A DNA stretch of 64,000 nucleotides, taken from NCBI GenBank assembly GCA_025980325.1, contig JAICXQ010000006.1, forward strand, positions 1 to 64,000, written 5' to 3'. Of the stretch, positions 8,456 through 15,950 are shown one piece after another (position 1 is the first letter of the stretch; each line of letters starts with the position of its first letter). The notes under the pieces are model-generated. The model ran no database searches. It saw only the letters and a program-made list of their open reading frames with translations, and was not told where the DNA came from. This stretch comes from Frankiales bacterium. GTDB lineage: Bacteria > Actinomycetota > Actinomycetes > JAFAQI01. Made by a program: the position numbers and the translations under genes.

Positions 8456-9535
8456 TCAGGCGAAGGCGGGTCCCCGGCGCCGACGCGCGGCGGTCGCGAT
8501 CCCGGCGCCGAGCGCGACGAGGGCGGCGCCGTACGCCGCGAGCAGGGCGATCTCGGTGCCGGTGTGCGGCAGGCCGAGGCTTGGGCCGGTGTGCGGCAGC
8601 GGTCCGGACGCCGGCGGCGCCGCAGCGATCTTCTTCGGCGGGTTGGAAATGTGGTGAACCGTGGCCGGCGGGGCGGTCTTGGCGCTGCCACCCGAGGTGG
8701 TGACGCCGACGACCGTCGTCGCCGGGACCATGCCGGTCGCGCTCACGACCGCGGCGCCCGATGTCGTCACGCCGTTGCTGCCGGTGCCGCCGCTGGCCAC
8801 CAGGCAGAGCAGGTTGACGACCGGGTCGAGGTTGAGCTTGCAGGCGCCGTTGGCCTGGTCGCTCGAGCCGATCTCGGTCCCGTCGACGACGACCAGGTCG
8901 GACTTGCCCTCGTGCCCGCTGCTCGCCTCGGCGTGCAGGACCTTGATGTCGGTGCCGTTCGGGCCCTGGATCTCGGCGCCGTCGCTGCTGGACGAGCCGG
9001 AGGACTGGCCGGGGGTGTAGTCGGAGTGGGAGTGCGAGTGCAGCACCCAGACCTGGAGCAGGCCGGCGAGGCTGCTGTGGAACAGCGCGGCGTCGGCATC
9101 CGCGGAGGAGTCGCCGCCGCTGCTCGTCACCATGGCGGAGTACGGCGCGACTTCGGCGTCGCCGGCCGGCGTCTCGCCGGTCCCGATCAGGTCGCCCTTG
9201 GCCGGCTTGGACGGGTCGGTCGTGCTGCCGCCGGCGACGCGCATCCCGAGAACGTCGAGCGAGTCGGCGCTGGCGCTGGCACCACTGCCGCCGGCGGTGG
9301 TGTTGGTCCCGCCGACGGTGAGGATGCCGGTGACCTGGACCGCGCTGGCCGAGGCGGCCGCGCCGGGCGCGGGCGTGACCGTGGTCGTCGTGGACGAGGT
9401 CGCGGTGGCGGGGCTGGTCGGCAGCGGGCCGGTCGGCGCGCTCACCCCGACCCCGGCGAAGGCGGCCGTCGCCGGCAACGACAGGAACGGGGTGAGCGCG
9501 AGAATCAGGGTTGCGCGTCGTACGGTCGTGTTCAT
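8456..9535 (-). CDS. Secreted Ala/Ser/Thr-rich protein with C-terminal LPxTG-type sorting signal (two LPHTG motifs)
   Basis: Signal peptide MNTTVRRATLILALTPFLSLPATAAFA; C-terminus LPHTGPSLGLPHTGTEIALLAAYGAALVALGAGIATAARRRRG. Confidence 0.8.
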   Translation of the reverse strand: MNTTVRRATLILALTPFLSLPATAAFAGVGVSAPTGPLPTSPATATSSTTTTVTPAPGAAASASAVQVTGILTVGGTNTTAGGSGASASADSLDVLGMRVAGGSTTDPSKPAKGDLIGTGETPAGDAEVAPYSAMVTSSGGDSSADADAALFHSSLAGLLQVWVLHSHSHSDYTPGQSSGSSSSDGAEIQGPNGTDIKVLHAEASSGHEGKSDLVVVDGTEIGSSDQANGACKLNLDPVVNLLCLVASGGTGSNGVTTSGAAVVSATGMVPATTVVGVTTSGGSAKTAPPATVHHISNPPKKIAAAPPASGPLPHTGPSLGLPHTGTEIALLAAYGAALVALGAGIATAARRRRGPAFA

Positions 9536-9732
9536 CGGGTCCTCCGTCACGGCCGGTTGGGCGGCCGACTTGCTCTGCTAGTTCCGTAACTGATCGTAAC
9601 CGGGATCAAACAGGACGTGAAGGGACATGTCCTGTTTTCTCCCAACTTGGGCTGTCGGCATCGGCCAACCCGCAATTGAGCGCCATTCGGGTGGTCCGCG
9701 CCCGCCTGCGGTGCTCGATAGGGTTGCGGGGC

Positions 9733-10293
9733 GTGGACGACGTGACCTTGTTGCGCGCGGTGCTGACCAAGACGGCGGAGGTTGTCGACGCGGTCCCTGC
9801 CGGCGTATGGGACCGGCCGACACCGTGTCCCGACTTCGACGTACGGGCCCTGCTCGGCCACATCGTCGGGTGGTCGGAGGTGTTCGCGACCGCCGCCGCG
9901 GGCGAAGTGCCGGACCACGACCCGAACGCGGCGGTCGCGGGACCGGATACGCCGTCGCGGTTCCGCGCAGCGGCCGAGCGGATGGTCACCGGTTGGGAGA
10001 CGCTGGGAGTCGACCGGACGGTGATGCTCGGCCCTGATCGCGAGATCCCCGGATCGATGCTCGTGACGATGACCGCGACGGAGTACCTCACCCACGGCTG
10101 GGACCTCGCCACCGGCGCCGGCCTCCCCGTGCCGTACTCGAACGACGAAGCCGAGGAAACGCTGCGCCGCGCTCAGAAAACCTTGCGGCCAGAGTTCCGC
10201 GGTGCGGGCAAGGCTTTCGGCGAGATCGTCGTCGTGCCGGACGATGCACCGGCGATCGATCGATTCATCGGATTCGTCGGCCGAAGGCCCTGA
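9733..10293 (+). CDS. TIGR03086-like / DinB-fold metal-dependent protein (mycothiol-type superfamily)
   Basis: TPCPDFDVRALLGHIVGWSEVFA... and YLTHGWDLATGAG; GTG start at 9733 preferred over the tracked upstream start. Confidence 0.82.
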   Translation: MDDVTLLRAVLTKTAEVVDAVPAGVWDRPTPCPDFDVRALLGHIVGWSEVFATAAAGEVPDHDPNAAVAGPDTPSRFRAAAERMVTGWETLGVDRTVMLGPDREIPGSMLVTMTATEYLTHGWDLATGAGLPVPYSNDEAEETLRRAQKTLRPEFRGAGKAFGEIVVVPDDAPAIDRFIGFVGRRP

Positions 10294-10376
10294 CTTCGAT
10301 GTCACTCCCGCGGTAGGAAAACAAGAGGCGACGTCGAAGTCGGTCCCCCACCACCCGGTCCAGCCCTGGGGATTCG

Positions 10377-11915
10377 ATGAGCGAGAGCGCGTCGGCGGTC
10401 AGCCGCGACGACGTGCGCCGCATGCTCGAACACCTCCGATCCCCGCACCTGCTCGCGACCGATCCCGCGGCGGCGTTGTTGTGCCCGGAGCACGCGAGCG
10501 CGCCGCCCTCGGTGGCAGGCGAAGCGGTGGCGCGACGTCTCGTCGAGGCGATCGATCGGCTGCGGCCGGCCGCGGCGTCGGGGCGCTACGAGCAACTGCC
10601 GTACCTCGTGTTGAAGACGGTGTTCGTCGACGGCGTGAAGATGGTGCACGCGACCGAGCGGCTGCTGCTCTCGCGCCGGCAACTGACCCGCGAGTGCGCC
10701 CGCGCGCTCGACATCCTCCATCGCGAGCTCGTCGCGCCGGGGCCGTCCACCGGTACGGCGGCGGCGTACAAGGCCGAACCGGTGCCGACGATCGCCGACT
10801 TCATGCCGCGCCCGGCCGTGCTCGCGGACCTCGCGAAGACGATCGGGAACGACCGGTTCGTCAACGTGCACGGGCCGAAGGGCGTGGGCAAGACGTCGCT
10901 GGTCGCGGAGTACGCGGCCGCGGCCGCGCGCCGGCGGCCGGTCATCTGGCAACGCTTCCGGCCGGGCACCAACAACACCTGGCTGTCGCTGTCGTTCGAG
11001 CTGGCGGAGTACCTCAAGGCCGGCGGGCATCCGGAGCTCGCGGACTACTTGCACGGCGCGCTCGCGAACGCCGATGCGTCGTTGGTCAGCCGATTGTTGT
11101 TGCGCGACCTCAACGGTGCGGACGCGTTGTTCGTGTTCGACGACTTCGACTTCGGCGTCGATGACCAGCTCATCGCGGCGTTGCTCGACGAGGTCGCGTC
11201 GCGGGTGCCGTCGGTCTCGATCGTCACGATCGGCCGCAGCCGGCCGGAGACCGCGCGGCATCTCGACTTCGAGGTGCCGCCGTTGTCGACGGCCGAGACG
11301 CATGCACTGCTCGCACATCTCGGGCTGCGCACGAAACCGGAGATGGCCGAACTCATCCGCGACTGGACTCAAGGTGTCACGCATCTCGTCCGGCTCGCCG
11401 CGTCGTGGATGCGCACCGTGACCGTGAACGAAGTCAGTCGCGGGCTCGAGGAGTTCACGCAACTCGACGAGGTGCAGAGCTTCCTCATCGACTCCGTCAC
11501 GGATCTGCTCGACCCACGCGACCGGATCGTGCTCGAAGCGGCGAGCATTTTCCGCGACCAGTTCAGCGACGCGGCAGCCGCGTACGTCGCCGAACGCACT
11601 CTCGGCGAAGTGCGCGACACGAGCCGGCGACTGGTGCGCTATCACGTCGCGACCCGTGGTCGCGGCGGTGACGTCGCGTTCTTCCACACCAGTGTGCGCG
11701 ACTACTTCTACCTGCACCTCGACCCGGAGCTGGCCCGCCGGTTGCACGAACGCGCGGCGGAATGGTTCACCAAACGCGGCAACGACGCGGAGGCGACCTA
11801 CCACCGGGGTCGCGCGTCAGCCGGCGAGCCGTACCCGGACGCAACCGAGCGGCGCGTCGCCGGCGGCACGCCGGCATCACGGCGGCCGCGCCGATCCGTG
11901 GCAACCAAGGCTTAG
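10377..11915 (+). CDS. STAND/AAA-type ATPase with N-terminal HTH-like region
   Basis: Walker A VHGPKGVGKTSLVAEYA, Walker B ALFVFDDFD; N-terminal MLEHLRSPHLLATDPAAALL...YEQLPYLVLKTVFVDGVKMVHATERLLLSRRQLTRECARALDIL. Confidence 0.7.
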   Translation: MSESASAVSRDDVRRMLEHLRSPHLLATDPAAALLCPEHASAPPSVAGEAVARRLVEAIDRLRPAAASGRYEQLPYLVLKTVFVDGVKMVHATERLLLSRRQLTRECARALDILHRELVAPGPSTGTAAAYKAEPVPTIADFMPRPAVLADLAKTIGNDRFVNVHGPKGVGKTSLVAEYAAAAARRRPVIWQRFRPGTNNTWLSLSFELAEYLKAGGHPELADYLHGALANADASLVSRLLLRDLNGADALFVFDDFDFGVDDQLIAALLDEVASRVPSVSIVTIGRSRPETARHLDFEVPPLSTAETHALLAHLGLRTKPEMAELIRDWTQGVTHLVRLAASWMRTVTVNEVSRGLEEFTQLDEVQSFLIDSVTDLLDPRDRIVLEAASIFRDQFSDAAAAYVAERTLGEVRDTSRRLVRYHVATRGRGGDVAFFHTSVRDYFYLHLDPELARRLHERAAEWFTKRGNDAEATYHRGRASAGEPYPDATERRVAGGTPASRRPRRSVATKA

Positions 11916-13258
11916 CCCGCGCGGAAGGTCAACAGCCTCGGCGGTGCGGCCTGCCCGGATCGAGCCGGGCAGAACGTCGCCAGACCCGAGGCGAGCGGTG
12001 CCGGGCCGTTCAGTACGGCGAGCGAACCGCCGTATCCCCAACTGTCGTAACGGCCCCACCGACTCGGGAAACGGACCGACTTGGCGGTGCGTCCGGACGT
12101 CGTGTACCGGACGAAGACCGTGCCCGAGTCCGCGCAGCCGATCGCTGCGGACGCTGCGACGACGTACGGGGTGTCACGGACGAAGAACGCGACTGCGGGG
12201 AACATCTGGCCGCCGCTCGAGGCGACCCCGGGAAGCCGGGTCCAGTGCCGGCCGGTGTCGGTCGACAGGTAGGCGCCGGTAGCCGCATACGCGACGACGC
12301 GTTCGGCGCGATGCCCCAGGGTCATGTCGACCGCGATCCCGGTCTGTCCGTTCGCCCAGCCGGGCCGGTCTTCCGGTATCGACATGGCCCATCGCGCTCC
12401 GCCGTCGGTCGAGTGCCAAATCGCCAGGTACGAACCGTCGGACGTCGTCGCGTACCACACGCCGATGAACCACAGTTCCCTCGCCGCACGTCCGGCCACC
12501 AGCGACTGGCTCAAGCCGAATGCCGCCCCCGGTAACGCGAGCAACGACCAGGACGCACCCCCGTCGACGCTGCGGTACAGGTAGTTGGTGCTGCCGACGA
12601 GCGAGCTGCCGACGAGACCTTGCGCGAGGCCGCCGGTGCATTGCAGGTAGAGCGTGCGGGAATCGGTCGGCGGCACCATGACCGTGCTCGGCGGGCTCAG
12701 GCATTCCGGGACGAGCGGACTCGCCGCGGTCGGCGCCGGCGGAACGTTCGCGAAGGTCGCGCCGCCGTCGTGGCTGGCCACGATGATCTCGGGCAGCGCG
12801 AACCCGAGCGTCGTGCCTTCGGACAGCGGGTTGAGCCAGTTGGGGCTCAGCACGAGGTAGACGTCCTGGCGGCTGACCGGCGCGGCGGAATGGCCGTTCA
12901 CGATGTCCGTGATCGAGTACGCGACCGCGAGGCCGCCGCCCGACCAGTAGTCGGCGGCGCCCACGGTGTACGCCGATCGCCAGGTGCACCCGCCGTCGGT
13001 CGAGCGGAATACGCCGATCCCGTCGGTCGCGAGTACGACGGACGGGTCCTGGCCGACGACGGTGCTCGTGACGACGGGCGTCGCGCCGACGGCCGGGAGC
13101 GACGGCGTCGCCGGGACGTCGACCGCCGTCCACCTGCCGCCCGCCGATTGGGTGGAACCGCACGCCGCCGCGGCACCGCGCACCGGCAACGATCCGCCGG
13201 CAGCGGTCACGAGTACGGCGGCGAACGCCACCGCGACCCGGGCCCCGCGAAGGTTCAC
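11912..13258 (-). CDS. Secreted BNR/sialidase-like beta-propeller, paralogue 1
   Basis: Signal peptide (VNLRGARVAVAFAAVLVTAAGG), VVGQDPSVVLATDGIGVFRSTDGGCTWRS, ASHDGGATF, YRSVDGGASWSLL. GTG start overlaps the upstream stop (GTGA). Confidence 0.8.
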   Translation of the reverse strand: MNLRGARVAVAFAAVLVTAAGGSLPVRGAAAACGSTQSAGGRWTAVDVPATPSLPAVGATPVVTSTVVGQDPSVVLATDGIGVFRSTDGGCTWRSAYTVGAADYWSGGGLAVAYSITDIVNGHSAAPVSRQDVYLVLSPNWLNPLSEGTTLGFALPEIIVASHDGGATFANVPPAPTAASPLVPECLSPPSTVMVPPTDSRTLYLQCTGGLAQGLVGSSLVGSTNYLYRSVDGGASWSLLALPGAAFGLSQSLVAGRAARELWFIGVWYATTSDGSYLAIWHSTDGGARWAMSIPEDRPGWANGQTGIAVDMTLGHRAERVVAYAATGAYLSTDTGRHWTRLPGVASSGGQMFPAVAFFVRDTPYVVAASAAIGCADSGTVFVRYTTSGRTAKSVRFPSRWGRYDSWGYGGSLAVLNGPAPLASGLATFCPARSGQAAPPRLLTFRAG

Positions 13259-14595
13259 CGCGGACCGAAGCTCAGCAGTATCGGTGGGCTCGCCGTGCCC
13301 TTCGGCGGTGCGCAGAACGTCGCGACGCCGAACGCCACCGCCGCACTGCCGATGACCGTGAAGGATCCGCCTGCGCCCCACGTCTCGTAGTAACCCCAGC
13401 GGGACGGGAAGGGCGTCCGGGTCGGCTTCCCGCGCACGTTCCCGTACCGCAGCAGGAGCGTTCCCGGCTTGCAGCCGTACGCACCGGTCATGACGATGAC
13501 GTACAGCGAATGCCGCAGGTAGAACGCGACCGAGACGATCATCGGTTGGTCGGCCGAGCCGATGCCGCTGAGCTTCGTCCAGTGCTTGCCGGTGTCGGTG
13601 GTGGCGAACCCACCGATCGGTGCCGACACGATGACGCGTTCACCGCCACGATCCGAGGTCGGGTCGACCGCCAGACCGATCGGCCCGATGCCGACACCCG
13701 GCTTGCCGGCCGGCGTGGACCTGGTCCAGTGCGCGCCGCCGTCGGTCGAGTGCCAGACCGCCAGGTAGTAGTAGGTGACATTCGGCGGGTACCACTCGCC
13801 GGCCAGCCACAGCTCGTTCGGCTTGGGCCCGGCGACGAACCACTGCCCGCCGTACGACGGGAACGCCGGTAGCCCGAGCAATGACCACGACACTCCACCG
13901 TCCACACTGCGGTAGACGTACGACTGGCCGCCGGCGACCGTCTCTTCTGCCAGGCCCTGCGCAAGGCCGGCCTCGCATTGCAGGTAGATGGTGCGCGAGT
14001 TCGTGGGCGGCACGACCATCGTCGTCGGCGCCGCCAGACACTCCGGCACGAGCGGGTGCGCCACACTCGGTGCCGATTGCACGACCGTGAAGGTCTGGCC
14101 GCCGTCGTGGCTCACTGCGGTCAGCTCCGGCGCCGCGAACGTGAACAGCGGGACGAAGGTGAAGACGACGAGCGGGTTCGGGGTCAGCGCGAGGTAGACG
14201 TCTTGACGGTTCGCCGGCGCGTTCGAGTGGCCGTTCGCGATGTTCGTGATGCTGTACGCCGTGGCGATGCCACCCAGGGACCAATAGTCGGCGACGCCCA
14301 ACGTGTAGGTGATGTGCCAGCTGCAGCCGTAGTCCGTCGAGCGGTAGACCGAGACTCCGTCGGTCGCGAGCAGGACCGACGGGTCTTGACCGACGACGCT
14401 GGTGGCGACGACCGCGCTCGGCCCCAGCTCGGGAACGGATGGCGTCGGCGGCATGCCGACGGCCGACCACCGGCCCCCGGCGTGCAGGGTGGATCCGCAT
14501 TGGGCCGCATCGACGTTCGACGGCGCGAACCCGGCCGCACCGGCGACGAGTACGACGGCGAGTACGCCCGCGACGCGAGATCGCTCGACGCGCAT
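13255..14595 (-). CDS. Secreted BNR/sialidase-like beta-propeller, paralogue 2
   Basis: VVGQDPSVLLATDGVSVYRSTDYGCSWHITYTLGVADYWSLGG, SHDGGQTF, YRSVDGGVSWSLLGLPA. Confidence 0.82.
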   Translation of the reverse strand: MRVERSRVAGVLAVVLVAGAAGFAPSNVDAAQCGSTLHAGGRWSAVGMPPTPSVPELGPSAVVATSVVGQDPSVLLATDGVSVYRSTDYGCSWHITYTLGVADYWSLGGIATAYSITNIANGHSNAPANRQDVYLALTPNPLVVFTFVPLFTFAAPELTAVSHDGGQTFTVVQSAPSVAHPLVPECLAAPTTMVVPPTNSRTIYLQCEAGLAQGLAEETVAGGQSYVYRSVDGGVSWSLLGLPAFPSYGGQWFVAGPKPNELWLAGEWYPPNVTYYYLAVWHSTDGGAHWTRSTPAGKPGVGIGPIGLAVDPTSDRGGERVIVSAPIGGFATTDTGKHWTKLSGIGSADQPMIVSVAFYLRHSLYVIVMTGAYGCKPGTLLLRYGNVRGKPTRTPFPSRWGYYETWGAGGSFTVIGSAAVAFGVATFCAPPKGTASPPILLSFGPR

Positions 14596-14617
14596 CAGAC
14601 CTCCAGTACGCCGTGAC

Positions 14618-15949
14618 TCAACGGACTCGCAGGCTCAACAACTTCGCGGTCGTGGGGCCAGTGGGCGAGTCCGTGGTACAGAAGTGCGCGAGGCCGCTCG
14701 CGACGAGTCCGCGGCCGACGACGGCGAACGTCGTGTCCGATGCCCAGCCCGCGTACGAACCCCATTTCGACGGGAACGAGTACGTCACCGGTTTGGCGGT
14801 GACCGACGGGTAGCGCGCCATCACCGGCGGTCCCTTGCAGTTGATCCCACCGGCGAACACCATGTGCAGCACGTGGTGAAGGAAGAATCCGGCGACCGGC
14901 GGTCGGGTCCCGTCGGTGAAGGTCACCGGACGCATCCGACCCCAGTGCTTGCCGAGATCCGTCGACATGTACGTGCCGACCGAATCGAAGACCGCGACCC
15001 GGCCCTGACCCGGCCCCGGTGCGGTGTCCACCGCGACCCCGACGGATGTTTCGTTGCCGGAGATCGGCGTCAGGTCGGCGGACTTCGTCCACGTCTTGCC
15101 GGCGTCCGTCGACCGCCAGGCGGCGAGGTCGTAGTGCGAATCTTCGAAGGCGTAACCGCCCAGCCACAACTCGTTGCGCCGGCTGCCCGGCACGAGCCAG
15201 TGCGCGTCGGTCGTGAACACCGGCGCGGCGGGTAGGCCGACGACGGTCCAGGTCAGACCGCTGTCGGTGCTGCGGAACATCGTCTCGTTGGCGCCGGCGA
15301 GCTCTCCCTCGACCGCCTCCTGCCCGACGCCTCCGGTGCACTGGATGTAAATCGTCTTCTGGTCGGTCGGCGGCGAGAAGACCAGCGTCGGCGTCGCCAC
15401 GCACTCCGGCACGAACGGGTTGGTGGCACTCGGCTGCGGATGGGTGATCGCGAAGGTCCGGCCGCCGTCGTGACTCACGGCGAGCAGCTCCGGTGGCGCC
15501 GCCCCGAACAGTGTGACGAGGGTGAACACGGTCGCCGGGTTCGGCGAGATGGCGACGTACACGGTCTGCTGGTTGGCCGGCGCGGCGTCGTGGCCGTTGG
15601 CGATGTTCGTCACCGTGTATGCCGTCGCCGCACCACTGGCCGAGTAGTAGTCGGTCCCCGCGAGGCTGAAGACGCTCTGCCAGGTGCAGCCGCCGTCCGC
15701 GGTTCGGAAGACCGCGACGCCGTCGGTGGCGAGCTCGACCGACGGGTCCTGCCCGACCGCGGACGTTGCGATGACCGGCGACGACCCTTCGACCGGTACG
15801 GAGGCGGTCGACGGGAGCGGGGCGGTCGTCCACCCGCCCGGCGCCGTCTCGACACCGTGACACTGACCGCCCGTCGCGAAGCTGCTGGCCGGTGCGACAC
15901 CCGCCCCGGCCAGCACGATGACGACGACGATCGCCCGCCGGACCCGCAT
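14618..15949 (-). CDS. Secreted BNR/sialidase-like beta-propeller, paralogue 3
   Basis: AVGQDPSVELATDGVAVFRTADGGCTWQSVFSLAGTDYYSASGAATAYTVTNIANGHDAAPANQQTVY, SHDGGRTF, FRSTDSGLTWTVVGLPA. Confidence 0.82.
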   Translation of the reverse strand: MRVRRAIVVVIVLAGAGVAPASSFATGGQCHGVETAPGGWTTAPLPSTASVPVEGSSPVIATSAVGQDPSVELATDGVAVFRTADGGCTWQSVFSLAGTDYYSASGAATAYTVTNIANGHDAAPANQQTVYVAISPNPATVFTLVTLFGAAPPELLAVSHDGGRTFAITHPQPSATNPFVPECVATPTLVFSPPTDQKTIYIQCTGGVGQEAVEGELAGANETMFRSTDSGLTWTVVGLPAAPVFTTDAHWLVPGSRRNELWLGGYAFEDSHYDLAAWRSTDAGKTWTKSADLTPISGNETSVGVAVDTAPGPGQGRVAVFDSVGTYMSTDLGKHWGRMRPVTFTDGTRPPVAGFFLHHVLHMVFAGGINCKGPPVMARYPSVTAKPVTYSFPSKWGSYAGWASDTTFAVVGRGLVASGLAHFCTTDSPTGPTTAKLLSLRVR

Positions 15950-15950
15950 G

